DNA from: Tanypteryx hageni
Lineage: Eukaryota > Arthropoda > Insecta > Odonata > Petaluridae
Direction: 5' to 3'
DNA: 64,000 nucleotides
Assembly (NCBI GenBank): GCA_028673005.1
Contig: CM054115.1
Span: 58,801,407-58,865,406 of the forward strand
Below the pieces are notes generated by a model, which was given only the letters and a program-made list of their open reading frames with translations, searched no databases and was not told the origin of the DNA. Positions 20,788 through 33,621 of the stretch are shown here, piece by piece (position 1 is the first letter of the stretch; the number at the start of each line of letters is the position of its first letter). Position numbers and translations under genes: made by a program.

Positions 20788-22555
20788 TTTCTTCAAAAGA
20801 ATAAGGTATACGTTCATATCCTGCTCAAAAATTGAATTTACGTACGCTGCATAAAAGTATTTTCAGTCAGAAATATATATTTAACAATTTTTCAAGTGCA
20901 TGGGGTTGATCACGACTGTATTTTTCGTGCATAAATTCCAAAACCAGCTGAGTTTATTTATCCTAAACAAATTGGAAGCGTCGCTATTGACTCCTCTTAT
21001 ACAAACTCCGGGACACATAATCCTCCGGCTGCATTGATAACGCATTATCCATCTAGCCCTATAGTCACCCAAGCTCCGCTCTTCCCACTAATAGTGAATT
21101 ATGAAATATAGCGCTGCACTCAATCAATCGTAAATATTTAAACGTGGATATTGCGGCGCCCCTTAAGAGCAGTTTTTTTATCGGCTTCATAGGGCAGTAT
21201 TTTCGCAGCGTCTGAATTATTTAAAACTCTCGTCCGGGGGATAATTTTGCTTTTGCCCTTTCGGGTTCGAAACGGAAATCGCGCGAGCCTTTTTGTATTG
21301 CATCCGTACGGCAGATGAAATAAATCAACATTATGGTCCTAACGCATCCCACTAGCGTCTCTCATACAAAGTTTTAAAAATACATGATACCAAGCACACA
21401 GCCACGGACAAAAGAATGGTTCGGTCGTAACATTTCAGGTTACGGGCTCTTTCTTTATTGAAGCCGCGGTATTATTTGAATGAGTCGCATGGGATGAACC
21501 GCAAGATATACGTTCTGAAACTATTCTCGGTGGCTCGAATCTACAATATTCAGAAAAGATATTTGGATGCATGTGTTAAAAAATGGTTTTATTAGATTTT
21601 GGAATTGCTGCCGTTTCTATTTTTCGAACGAATTTGTAAATTACTTTAAATTGTTTAATTTTGTGTCCATGCATAAAACGCAGGAAGTAAAATTATTCCT
21701 TTATCTTTATGATAACTACGGCAGTTTTTCTTTCAATTTATTTTAAAAATTTCTTTTTAAAACTATTGATTTTACGTTTGTCTTCCTTATTTAAAAAGAT
21801 TATTCTGAAAGCTTAATGGGCAGCATTTTGTTAATTCATTTCGTTTAAATTTTTCTAACGTAGACAAGATTATGTAGTTTTCATTTTACAATGGACATAG
21901 AGATTTTATAGCTCCCAACATTGAATGATAAATATGGAATTTTTTTTACCCGCTTCATGCCTAGAATAGATCGGAATATATTTGAGTAAGTGAACCGAAA
22001 TTGCCTCCGGTTGTCGTATATTTTTTAAACACCGGTAGATATCGAACCGTCTTTGATGCTTAAAAATTCCAGATTGAAATTTGCCGGAAGCATCCAATCT
22101 CTTTTTACGCTTGAGCTGATAACCACTTTTTACCATGCGTTTATTCAACGCCTTTAAATTTAAAAACGAACGAACAAAAAATGGAAGGAAAGAATACTTG
22201 GCTAATTAGGATAGATTTTAATAGGATGGGAGAAGAGGTGGGAGATTTTAACGAATGACAATATTTCAGGAAAACATGATATAGGAAAATATTTTTTTAA
22301 TTGTAGAATACAATTTTTCATCTCAACTTGAGAATTTGTTTCATACAGCAGGGTTTCCTTGGTGCCATTATATTTTTTTGAGGACATGTGTGTATGAAGT
22401 TGAATTCACGTTGCAATTTAAAATCGGTCTATTATTTATAAGATTTTTATAGGTGTGTGTGGTTTTTTGGTTTGATACATAGCATATATTAATGTAATAT
22501 CTAATCGTTATTATGGTTATTGGAATAGTTTTTACATTTTTAAAATCCTGTATAT
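20788..22555. other. Non-genic stretch
   Basis: No gene recognised. A more GC-balanced segment lies at about 21000-21500 and AT-rich sequence follows. The minus-strand frames at 21906-22568 are short and featureless. Confidence 0.5.
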
Positions 22556-22620
22556 CAGGGTTTCTCAACCAGTGGGGCGCGAAGGTCTTCTAGGTGGGAC
22601 GCAAAGTTTCAAAGATAATA
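22556..22620 (+). mobile_element. hAT-like left terminus, fragment
   Basis: CAGGGTTTCTCAACCAGTGG followed by GGCGCGAAGG and CTAGGTGGGACGC is the kind of end seen in many hAT (Charlie-like) elements, where CAGNGNTTCTCAACC is followed by a GTGGG.CGCG block. No matching right end (GGTTGAGAAACCCTG) was found in the next 500 bp, so only a fragment is claimed. Confidence 0.5.
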
Positions 22621-22639
22621 ATTATAAAATTTTATCTAA

Positions 22640-24490
22640 AAAATTTTGTCCTTAAAAATTTCCATTGATGATTAATATAATATTGAAATGCAGTTGATGT
22701 GTAAATCCACTTCTTGGAAAAGGTGGGGTTTGTTTCTATCATGGTGGGACCAAGGTTTTTTTACATAATGTTTGGTTCGAAGCAAGGGGTTCCCGTGTCT
22801 GTCCGTCCGGTTGCCCCCTCTATATCTCAGGAAGTTTGTTGTAGAGATGTGGTAAACGACTTTTTTCTGCCAGATAGGACAACCTAGGAAAACTATTTTA
22901 ATTTTCATCCGCCATCTTGAAACAAAATGGCGACTGTTTAAATTATTTGAAATCTTATATTTCAGAAACGCTGCGTCGGAGAAAAAAATCATGCAATCAT
23001 GCGACTCACGTCCACCATGATTTCGGGACCAATAAACTTTTCGGATAGTTCCCCCTTGTATTCCATTCTTCTAAAAATCATTCACCGAGAGGGAATGGTT
23101 CAAGAATGTGGCGCCGTTCCCCACGTATTCGCATAAGATGCCATATTTGGTGAATTTCAATAACGAACTATCTTAGTTCGGCGTAATTTAACTTATTTAC
23201 TTTCAGGAGCGCATGCTAATAATAAAAGAATGATGCATAGAAATCCGAACACGAGAACTCTTACGTTCGTGAACGTGTTGTGGACGCGAATCGCAGTTCA
23301 CTTTCATTTTTTAAGCACAAACAAAAGAAGGCCTGCGTGCCGCAGCATTCGATGAGGAGAAACGCGAGAATACGAAAGTCATAACATATATTAGAATGAA
23401 TGAAGTCGTCACCGGGAAGGGACGTCAACAGTGGAGGGACAGTAGGAAGTTCCGCTTGGTGGCGGCCTTAAACGCAAACTGTCTTTCCTAGAGGCTGGGG
23501 GTGTCATTCATCTGTCCTTTTCAAAACCATCCCACCTCGTCTAATCCTCTGGTCGGACGTGTTTTGACACATTTCTCGCCCCGACATGTCAAGCCATCCT
23601 TCCTCAGTCAGTCACGGAAGGAGTCCAAATGACGGCACTTTCCCGACGTGACCACTCATTTCCCTCGTCACGATCATACTTTCTGGCGCGCGAAAGACTG
23701 GCGTTTTAATGTTCGACGAAAAAAAGATAAAAGAAACCCTAAAGCATCCCTAAATCAGCGCGATCGTAAAAATTACAAAAAAGGTTCGAAGTTCCATTTT
23801 TGGTCGAGGCTTTCCCGTTTTTAATATTCGTTTCGTCGGACGTCACGGATTTTATGAAGCGGAGCGCTTTTTGGTCCCGAGTTCTTTTTAGCCTCACAGA
23901 TACCATCGAGGAAGAAAGGAAAGGGTTGCCGTTTCAGAAGAGACCGTCACAAGTTAGTTCGAAACCAAAAAAGGTGTTGAGAGATCGTAAAAAATGTTCG
24001 TAATGCCACGTTAGGATGGCTGGCCTTTGGGATCTTGAATAGACAAAAAATTATTCATATATATCCAGTTTTATCGCGGGATGTATATTCATCAATGCTC
24101 CTCTGTTTTCGGGAGTTGTAGCGTATCTTAAATTTCAGTGGCGAATTGACTCTTATAATCTATTTTCCGATAGCTGTTCCCCAATTACACTTAAATTTAC
24201 ACTTCTACAACTACATCGGTTATAAATTAAAGAATATATATAATAAATCACTGTTTTCACAGCAGACTGAAGTATACTTCGTAAAATGAGAATTACGTAT
24301 AAAACGATTTTGTATTAACGAGGTTTTATTGTATATCTGTTTTAGCATGCACTATTTTCTTTAACTGAATTAATTATAGTTAATGTAGGCTAGACCGTGA
24401 CGTCGGTGTTTTTAAATCACATTTATAGAGTAGAACATTCTGTTGTCTTAATTTGTTAAAAATATATTGTTTTTCCTCAGTTTCAAATAT
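22640..24490. other. Non-genic stretch with GC-richer island
   Basis: 22780-22960 has a GTCTGTCCGTCC run followed by text like the start of the Helitron-like repeats, but no ends are visible. 23270-24000 is richer in CpG and looks unique. Its open frame (23800-24003) has no known domain. I see no gene. Confidence 0.45.
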
Positions 24491-24499
24491 TTTAATATC

Positions 24500-24770
24500 A
24501 TCTTCTATAATTAAATTTAATGCTACTACTGATACTACAAAATTAAAGGGTAGTTCTTCTTTTCAGTGCAACCGTCTCCATTCTTCTCTATTTTTCCCTC
24601 TTCCTTCCCATTTCCTTCCATCGCCTAAATTTTGTCCTTGCCTTAATCTGGTAAATATATTAATATCTCGGTATTCTTCTGAATTTCTCCCTTCAGTATT
24701 TTCATCCATACTTATGTCAAAATCGTTGTCTTATTATGTGTCCAATCCACGCCCCTTTTTTTTCTGTAAT
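24500..24770 (-). pseudogene. Non-LTR reverse transcriptase C-terminal remnant
   Basis: On the minus strand, frame-switched pieces read WIGHIIRQRF (compare WIGHVLRH, found after the RT domain of many non-LTR elements) and later REEWRRLH (compare the terminal DREEWR motif). Both are standard landmarks of the region downstream of the RT domain. The rest is too decayed to follow. It lies back to back with the plus-strand RTE element. The 108-codon plus frame here is a shadow. Confidence 0.45.
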
Positions 24771-24950
24771 CTCTATTAGTTTTATTCACTCCCCTACTTG
24801 AATTATTACTCTTTCATTATTTTTTTCTATGGATTCCTCTGGGGTAAAATATTCCGGAGGTAAAATAGTCCCCCAATCGGATCTCCGGGTGGGGATGCAC
24901 AGAAGAAATGTAACATTAATAAGAAGAAAGCAAGTAGTGAAAAATTAAGA

Positions 24951-25680
24951 ATAAGCACATGGAATGTTAGGACTATGAATTCAGGGGGTAAACTAGAAAA
25001 CTTAAAAAGGGAAATAAAAAGGAATAATGTAGGTATAGTAGGTCTTAGTGAAGTTCGGTGGGAAGGAGAAGGCGAGATAAATTCAGACGAATTTAAGATT
25101 ATTTACTCGGGAGGAGAGAAAAAGGTAAGAGGAGTGAGGATTTTAATGAGAAAAGAGATAGCTGAAAGAATTAGCAAGGTAGTGACAGTTAATGATAGAT
25201 TAATAGCCGTAAAACTTCAGATGGAGCTAGTGTAGTGCTTATAATTCAAGTGTATATGCCAACAACTAATGCTGGTGACGACGAATTAGATGAAATGGAT
25301 GAACAGATTACGGAGAGATTGGAGGAGGAGGGAAAAGGAAGGATCACCACCATAGTAATGGGAGACTGGAACAGTGTAGTCGGAGAGGGACAGGAAGATA
25401 ACATAGTGGGAAAATATGGAGTAGGGAAGAGAAATGAAAGAGGGGAGAAACTTGTGGAATTCTGCCATAGAAATTGATTGATTGTAACTGACACATGGTT
25501 TAAGCATCACTTTACACATGGAGAGGTCCAGGAGACCAGAGATGATACCAGATTGATTAATTATTAGTCAATGAAAGATTTAGAAATAGCATTAAAGATG
25601 TGAAAACACTACCAGGGGCAGATATCGATTCAGGCCACAACTTTTTGGTGGCAAATACACAATGTAGACTGAAGAGCGTT
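24951..25680 (+). pseudogene. RTE apurinic-like endonuclease domain, broken
   Basis: The domain starts ISTWNVRTM (24951) and continues through GLSEVRW (catalytic Glu region). A shift at about 25235 leads to VYMPTT and MGDWNSVVG (the N/D catalytic stretch), and it ends with HRN and a stop at 25477. A third frame from 25600 supplies DIDSGHNFLVA, where the family has the SDH motif. These landmarks are in the order expected for an exonuclease-endonuclease-phosphatase fold that nicks target DNA. At least one frameshift and several stops are present, so it cannot be made as one protein. Confidence 0.8.
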
Positions 25681-26267
25681 AAGAGAAACATAAGAGTTAA
25701 CAAGAAATGGAACTTAAAGGAACTCCTTAAGATCAAGGAGGCTATTATGATTGAGCGGGAGGAAAGGTTGGGAGAGAGAGCTGAAGAAAATAGGAGCAAT
25801 GTAGATGAGGAGTGGAGATACATCCATAGCAACATTAAAGATGTTATGGTAAAGAAGGTAGGAAAGATAAAGGGTGAAAGAAACAAAAAGCCCTGGGTCA
25901 CAGCAGCCATGCTGCAAAAAATGGAAGAGATGGGAAAGTGGAAGAACATAAACACTGAAGAAGGCCAAAGAAAATAAAAGGAGTTAAATAATGCTTTAAG
26001 AAGGGAAACAGATAAAGCCAGAGAACAGTGGATAAATGAGAAATGTGAGGAGATTGTCGAGTGTAAAGGAATTTGTAGAACAGACCTCATGTATAGCAAA
26101 GCAAGGGAACTATTCAAGAAAAAGGCAAGAAAGATAGGTAGTAAAGGAATCATGAACAAAAGTGGTAAAATAGTCTCGGAGCCAGACAATGTAAAGAATG
26201 TCTGGAAAGAATATATTGAGATGCTGTATGGCAAAGAAGGAAAGCCAAGAAATATCGAATTAAATGA
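25681..26267 (+). pseudogene. RTE linker between endonuclease and RT, broken
   Basis: A Lys/Glu-rich connecting region, open in one frame to 25977 (ends GQRK and a stop) and again at 26089-26274 (YSKARELFKKKARK, NVKNVWKEYIEMLYG). W..Y...LYG is a common landmark just before the RT domain of RTE and CR1-like elements. The 225-codon frame on the opposite strand (25557-26234) is a mirror of this biased composition and not a gene. Confidence 0.7.
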
Positions 26268-27725
26268 AAAATAGGATGTGGAAAAGATCAGCTAGGACTA
26301 AGTATTCTCGATTCTGAAGTTAAAAGAGCAATTGATGACATGAAAAGAAGGAAGGCTGTTGGGAGTGATGATATACCAGTGGACGTTCTTAAGGTTTTGA
26401 AGTCGAAAGCAATTAAGCTACTTGCAAAATTCTTTAACCAAGTATATGATACTGACATATGGCCTGGAGATTTTTTAGATACTGTTATGGTACCACTGGA
26501 GAAAAAGAACAATGCAAAAAGTTGTAAGGATTACAGAACTATTACTTTAATTTCTCAAACAGCTAAAGTTCTAAACAGAATAATAACCAAAAGAATTGAA
26601 GGTAAACTAGAAAAGGAGCTGCAAGATAATCAGTTTGGTTTTAGAAGAGGAAGAGGGACTAGATATGCTATAGGATGTATGAGAATAACGATAGAAAGAG
26701 CGCTAGAAGTCAATAAAGGTATGTATTTTTGTTTTGTAGATTGGGAGAAAGCTTTTGACCGAGTGAAATGGGATAAAATGCTGGGTATTTTCAATAAAAT
26801 AGGAATAGATTGGAAAGATAAAAGACTGCTTAAAAACCTTTACTTTGATCAAAAGATTAGAGTCAGGGTCGAAGAAGAAGAAACAGAAAGTCCTTCAATA
26901 AGGAGGGGAGTGAAGCAGGGATGTCCTATTTCACCAGCTATATTTAATATTTATGCAGAAACAATAACAGAAGAAGCGTTGGTGAAAGAGAAAGGATTTA
27001 AGATAGGAGGTGAAAGTAGTGAAAGTATTACCACCATTAAATATGCAGATGATCAGGGATTAATAGCAGAAGACGAGAAAGAACTTCAGAGGATGACAGA
27101 CAGACTAGTGGAGGTTGGCCAACAATATGGAATGAAGATCAATGCTGAAAAAACGAAAGTCATGGTGGTTTCAAAGGAACTTAAAGAATTAAATATAATG
27201 GTAAATGGCCAAAAGTTGGAACAAGTAAGTAGTTTCAAATATCTTGGCAGTATTTTAGCGCAGGATGGTAGTAGTACACAGGGCATCAGAAGTAGGATTG
27301 CAATGGCAAAAGCAGCATTTAACGAAAAGAAGGAGTTTCCCACAAGCAAGAAAATAAATTTAGAAACAAGGAAGAAATTAGCAAAATGCTACATATGGAG
27401 CATAGCTCTTTATGGTGCAGAGACGTGCACAGTAAGGAGAAAGGAGGAATAATATTTAGAAAGTTTTGAGATGTGGGAATGGAGGAGGATGATGAAAGTG
27501 AAATGGACAGAGGAAGAGAAACGAAGAAGTATTAGAAATGGTGGGAGAAGAAAGGATGCCAATAAAAACAATCAGGAAAAGAAAAGCGATTTGGATTGAG
27601 AAGACAGTGTTTACAAAGGAGGAACTTAGAAGAAAAAATTAGCAGAAGAAAAGGAAGAGGGAGAAAAAGAATAGGAATATTAGAGAATATAAAGCAGGAA
27701 TATAATACTTATAGAGGTATAAAAG
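26268..27725 (+). pseudogene. RTE reverse transcriptase, long fragment
   Basis: The longest credible coding piece is open from about 26268, with a first Met at 26340, to a stop at 27452 (370 codons from the Met). Landmarks in order are KAVGSDDIPVDVL, YRTITLISQTAKVLNRI, QFGFRRGRGTRYAI, FVDWEKAFDRVKW (motif A, Asp), GVKQGCPISPAIFNIY (motif B), YADDQGLI (motif C, the catalytic YADD intact) and EKTKVMVVS (motif D). After the stop, YLESFEMWEWRRMMKVKWT continues in the same frame. A shift then gives EEVLEMVGEERMPIKTIRK and the basic RRKGRGRKR. The catalytic core is intact, but the ORF is cut off from the endonuclease. Confidence 0.85.
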
Positions 27726-27804
27726 AGGCTTCTAGGGAGAGAGAGAAATGGAGGCAGCGATTCAGCTAAAACCTCTCTTCGGACAGCAGCATGATGATGA
27801 TGAT

Positions 27805-29870
27805 ATGTTTTTCATTCGTCTCCAACACCATCTTTCAAATCTCTCCAATCTCTTTCTGTGTTACTTTGATATTTTTATGTTTAATACATATGCCGATAAA
27901 TTAGTGCTCTTTCTTTCTGCGTTACTCATAGACTGCTTTAATCGTTATTGATGGTTATTTTTTCGTTCAGTTTTCTTGTAAAGGTTGTTTACGTTCCGTA
28001 CGATTTTGAGTAAAATTAAGCATAAGATTTTGAAAGACGAGATATCAACCGATTAGCTAGAGTATTCAGTCACATACCGTGAAATATTCTTAATTTAATT
28101 CGAATATATGTCGGGATGCGGAAAAAAAGACTAGAAGGCTCAAGGGTTTGACGCACGGAGTGATTTTTCTTTGAATCTAAAATATCATTGTCTTGTTTGA
28201 GACCTGACACCAGTATTATCGTTTTCACTCATATGAAGTAAATATTTTTAAACTTTGCTGTTTGAAAATTTCTGCCGTTAAGGTACTGAAATTAAAAAAC
28301 ATCAGTCAATTGCATATTGAGAGCTGTTGCATAATATTAATTAACAAATGTATGAACGAAACCTATAAAATTTACTCCGTAAAATCAGTTAACCCACGAA
28401 GGAAATGAAACCGAAAAGAAAACAAAAGGCAACGGAGAATGCTAAGGAAGTAAACGAGAGAGAAAGGGTGGGATAAAGAGAGACAAGGGAAAATGACAGG
28501 GAATGGAAAGTTATATAGGAATGTAGAATACTCGAGGGAAATGTGGCAGGGAAAAGAAGGCAAGATGAGCGAAAGGGCGTTCGGGGAACTGTTCGAGATG
28601 GACCGTGCATTACTCTAGTCAGACCGATGGGCCACCTGTTGCGTGGTTAACTTGTCCTTCCATAGGAGGCGTGAAGGTGGTCGAAGGGCGTGGAGGTGTG
28701 GCGTTTTGGTGTGACTGTAAGGAAGAGGGGTGGGGTGTTCAGGATGGAGGGATTGAAATAGTGGAGGTAGGATCTTGAATGCGGGGGAGGTTAGGATGGG
28801 TGGGGTCCTGCAAATTGCCATGGATATATGGGAGTCGAGGGAATGGGTCCTGACTGACCACAGGCTACACAATTGGAATCTGGCCTATTTCCGCTCCTTA
28901 CGGGAAAATCCACCCACTCCTTTGATATTTTGATCCAACCTTTAGCTTCACTTTGAGCTAAGTCGGGAAATATAGTCGTGTTATAAGTTTGGAAGGAATA
29001 TAAAATTTATATTTACACATTCCTACCTGTGGATAACGGTTTGCGCCAAGCATAAAGGTATGTTCGCGTGGTATATACAGTTAATCTCCACTGTGGCTAT
29101 TGAAATTTTACAGAAGTGGATAGAGTTGATAGTTGAAGATTTAAAATATCTCAATTGAATACATCTATAACAAAATTCTTCAATATTGCATTCGATTGTG
29201 ATTTTCAATGAATTTTGTATGCTATACTAATTGGAAAGTTTTCTGTTAAATGTATACAGAAGTTTACATTCACTCCTTTACGTAAATGCATGCATGTGAA
29301 TGCTTATATTTAAGTAAATGTTTACATTTACATGTATGTATGTACCTGTGTTTACCAATACATGGGGGGCTTCCCTTTGAGTATTGTGTATATATACGCA
29401 TATGATCATCATAGAACCTTAAAATAAAACTTCCTGTGATTAAGACAGACCCAACGAGAGGTACAAGAAACGATCAAATGAAATTTTATAATAATTTTTT
29501 AAATCGAGCTATTTAGTTAAATGCAAAGTTATGAAAATATTCGTTAAAAGACAAACGGCTAATTTTGACAGATGTTTACGGCTTCATTGAAGATTTATTA
29601 CTTCGTTGTAGTGAGCGCAGAGGGTTTTTATGCCCTCATTCGTGCGGTTCTTTACTGGAATATTTCCATCATGCTGGGAAACTAACCGAAAGAGTCAGAT
29701 ACCCTATGTAAAAAGTACTGCATTTATGCTGTGGGATTTGAACACACTATCTCCTAGAGAAAATAAGATTTCCTTGGCCTAATTTCGAGACTTGCGACAT
29801 GTCGACGATGAGGAAGATGAATTAGATCCGCGCCACGGAAGACCAGAGAGGTAGACTTTCCTTTAAGCAC
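27805..29870. other. Non-genic stretch with G-rich segment
   Basis: 28390-28560 is GA-rich, and 28570-28880 is G-rich on the plus strand with repeated GGTGG and GGGG runs. Neither holds a recognisable gene. 29240-29400 has TGTATG/ACATT simple sequence. A decayed T-arm-like GTGTTCAAATCCCAC is on the minus strand at about 29740-29755. Confidence 0.5.
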
Positions 29871-32800
29871 CTCACAAAAAGACGCCCCAAATCTCCTTTG
29901 TTTGGCAACTGAGCTCGAGGAAGCATCGACAATACGCAGTCTTAGTGTGAAAAGCCGCCCTCTTTTTTGTTACTATTTTGTAGAGCTCGCTTTTCAAGGC
30001 ATATCGTATGTGCGGCCGCAAACAAAAAATAAAATATGACCAACGTAGCAACACCGACCAACGCCTTCCAGAAGCCAATAACTCACGCAAGTGCGTGCAC
30101 CAAATACGCACGACCGCAGCATCCCTTTCCTTTTCTTTCGCCCTCGCCCACCCACGCCGTCTGCCCTCCTTTCTCTGCCCCCTTCTCTCTCGCAAAGAGC
30201 AAAAAAATGAAAATTTTGGCCACAGTATCGTCGCGGTCGTCTTTATTATTATTTTTTAATCTCCAAAAAAATTTCGTTTCTTTTCTCTAGCTTAGGGTAA
30301 CGAGATAATGCGAGGTCCAAGGTGTGTCAAGGACCACTTCTCGTCATCCCTTTCTGTCGTGGCTTTGTCCGCCATTTCTCACCTCTAGGTTTCCTTGAAA
30401 GCGGTTCGTCGCTCCCTTCCGCCAGCACTCACAAATCACGTTTGGTTTCTGTGCGGATATCCACGTAAGACGTGCCCATTCATCAAAAAAAGCTCCCGAA
30501 AGAGAGGATTTTTTGAGGTGCGGAGGAAAAGAATGGAAGGGAGATGGGTGTGACATTTAAAGAGGGCTCGCACCGTGACTGCATGGCGAATGTTTGCTTT
30601 TACTTGCGGTCGTTCAAATCTCCCGGAGGTTTTTCTTTTTGACGTCCGCAAAAATGAGATCGGTTTCGGCGGTTTCAGAGGGTTTGCGTGACAAATGCAG
30701 GGATACGAAAGCTTCGGGTTGGAAGCAACGGCAAAATACCTTTAAGAGGTGGGGCTCTCCGAAAATATTTACGAACTTTGGATTCTTCACAGACGGAATG
30801 CTGTCGGAGTTTTAAATAAGATGTTTGAAAACATTCTAATTAGGGTCTCTAAGAATATTACTCCATTGCATCTAACGTGAGAGAATGTTTTTGTCGCTAC
30901 CTTTTAAGGATTTATGAATTAGCTTCATTCAGCTCTTCGTTGTTGGACACGATTAAGCAAATAATTTTATATTACATATTTTAAACCGGGTCTTACTTTT
31001 CATTATTTTTTAATTAAATATGTTGGTACAAAATACATAATTCTAGTTGCCTGTTTATCCGAAATAAATGATATTGCAGTTAGACTCGGAGTTTATTTTA
31101 GTTTTTATATTCAATTTATTTTTTATTCGAAATTCGCCATACTTCGAACAAAATTCAGTTTTATTTATCCATAAAATTTTGGTTTGGAAAATGGCAGAGA
31201 AGTCAAAAAATCGTATTTTCATGTAATAGAAAATATGAAACTAATATCATTTCGTTAATAAAACGTAAGAAATATTGCCTTCAATGATCTCTTACACGTT
31301 CAGTGCAAGGTGTGGTTTATATCGTTATATATATTCGAAATCCTTTTGGAACAAAATTATATAAATAGAAACTATGGAAAATTTTATCTTGAAATCTCAG
31401 GATCAGATAAAACAATTTCCGCCATTATCTAGATTTTGGATAGGTGAAGAAGGAAGCGCATCAAACGACCAATAAATTCATGCACACACAAAATTACAAG
31501 AAGAGGAGGACATATTTTGAAAAAGAAATTAAGTTAGATAATACAGTTGAATGGTCATTAACAGCGATAACACGAATCAAGACCAATATAAAAACATGAG
31601 TTTAGTCTACACACTTAGAAGTGCTGAAATCTATAAAGGAGCAAAGCTAAGCTCAAGTTCATTGCTATAGGCCGCCGAAAGGGTGTAACAGAGTTTCGTT
31701 GGACCATACCAACACTTTAACGAAAATGTATTAATCAGTCATTGGGCTTGAAAAACCTGCAGTATACGCAATTATATCAGAATATACAAAATTTTCTCTG
31801 AGGCTCATTGGAATATGTGAACCAAGTAAGATAAGTGAAAAACAAGGATAGACGTGGGCTGAATAGGCGAATGAGGCCTGGGCGAGTAGAGAGATCGGGG
31901 GTGTGGCCTTCCTAGTTATATAGTATAATGATTTAATATTGAGAGAATACGCGGTATATTTCGGGATTGATTTACCATAGTACCTATAAACCAACTCGAT
32001 ATATTAAAAAAAAGTATTAATTTTTGCGTGTATTCCTTTATTGTAATAAGTTTTGAACATAATTTTCTATAATTTTCCAAAAAAATTATTGCAGATTTAA
32101 TATCTATATGGCTTTCGTGTAGAACAAGGATAGCATGTTTGCCTTTTAGTCGGAATAAAATCGTAGTTAAGTTTCAGGATAGCAGCGAACAAAATCTCCT
32201 GTGTAGTTGGGTTTTATTGTTGTTATATCACTGATATTAGGATATTTTTTTGACTGTAGAATCAGGATACAAAAACTCCTCTATAATATTTTTCTTTCTT
32301 TATCGCGCATCTCTCGTCCTTAGCAGTTTATGAGACATCACGTCTCGGCGGATAGGATTTCTCCGGATTCGTTTTTCTTCGATACCAACGACCCGACATT
32401 TGTGGAATGCTGATAAGCCTCCATCTTCAAGAATACAAAGAGAAAACGGCTTAAAAAAGACTTCCGCACATCAGACGGCCTTTTATCTCGGGAGCATAAA
32501 AGGAGTACTGTGAAAGCGAGGGAGCATTTCTTCTTGTCTCTCGAGGAAAAAAAAACACACAAAAGGGCAGTGCGTGCTTCTTTTGGGTGAATCGGACGTA
32601 CAGCGAACATTGGAGGAGGGCGCGGCCCGCTCTCGGTTCTGACCTGAAGCTCCGGGAGTTCTATCGCACATCGCTGCTTCACTGTTTTTTGCTCGAGATC
32701 GCCCAAAACCGCCATTAAGGACGCCAAAAATCTCCGCCCTCGACCCAGGCTCCGTTTTTTATTCGGAATGCCTTATGCAGTAAGGATGCTAGAGTATCTT

Positions 32801-33555
32801 TGCGAGTATATCTGTTTCCCAGATCCTCAAACCGTCTTTTCCTTCTCTCTCTATGGCTCTCGAAGTGTTTCTCCTTCTTCGCTGACGCACCACGCGGAAT
32901 CGTTTTTTTTTAATTTTCTTCTCCGTCTTTCTCTCTCTTTCGAGTTTGGTGCAAGTTTTCGTCTGTTTGCCCTCGAATTCTTTCGTTCTTTTTTTTTCAA
33001 AGATGGCATCCCAAAATTTTCCGTTTCAATTGGGAGTAATAATTGGGCTGTAAGAATGGAAAGGATATTTGTTTGCGGTTTTTCATGATGGCGTGTTTTT
33101 GCGGTACCGTTTCGAGAATTTCTTAATTGGAGATTTTCCTAGTGGGAAATGCGAGTTTACATCGTGGGAGCATGTTTTAGCTTCACATTAATATTTGTGG
33201 TAACAAAATGTGTTTGCGAGATCTACTGGGGAATATATAGATGTTTAGTATGTATAAACGATCTTAGTTGTCATGTAGATGTAAATAAAATTCACCTACC
33301 GAAGAAAAGGCAATGATCGTGTATTATTATTATGGGATGAGGCTTGATAATACTATTATAAAATGGAAATTAATGTTATATTAATTATAAAAGTAATGGA
33401 TGGCTTGAAAGTCAAATGGATTATAATTATTGGTGAAAGGAAGTGAATCTGGGTTTTCATCCGCCGAGAATTTGAGGAATCCTTGATCGTGTTACTAAAT
33501 CATAAAATAAAACTAAACGCTATACTAAGACAAAAGTTGATAATTATAAGAACCT
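29871..33555. other. Unrecognised stretch with two GC-richer islands
   Basis: Islands at about 29870-30815 and 32280-33130 are richer in G+C and CpG and contain overlapping open frames of 60-129 codons on both strands. None has a signal peptide, domain or repeat I can name. 30820-32270 and 33130-33555 are AT-rich and featureless. Exons of an unknown gene or regulatory islands cannot be told apart by reading alone. Confidence 0.4.
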
Positions 33556-33621
33556 AATTCTAGACTATATGATTTTTAATTCTTGGATATATGGTCTTTA
33601 ATTCTGGACTATATGGTTTTA
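33556..33621. repeat. 22-bp tandem repeat, three copies
   Basis: Three adjacent units based on AATTCTGGACTATATGGTTT, each with one to four differences. Small AT-rich minisatellite. Confidence 0.8.

Larger units (their letters stand above)
24839..27804 (+). mobile_element. RTE-type non-LTR retrotransposon, inactive
   Basis: The leader GTAAAATATTCCGGAGG and GGATCTCCGGGTGG are typical of the start of an abundant arthropod RTE group. They are followed by an endonuclease, a reverse transcriptase, a C-terminal basic region and a 3' end with short ATG repeats (27791-27803), as RTE elements end in simple repeats, not poly(A). Codon use is A-rich on the coding strand (many AGA, GAA, ATA), unlike the flanks. 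Multiple stops and frameshifts inactivate it. I could not find a clear target duplication. About 3.0 kb is near full length for this group. Confidence 0.85.

Noticed and set aside
25557..26234. 225-codon minus-strand frame with hydrophobic translation
   Set aside because: Antisense to the A-rich RTE linker. Its Phe/Leu/Ser bias is the complement of Lys/Glu codons; the plus strand has the family motifs.
32338..32727. 129-codon minus-strand frame
   Set aside because: Lacks any recognisable domain or signal, and a 62-codon frame overlaps in another phase.
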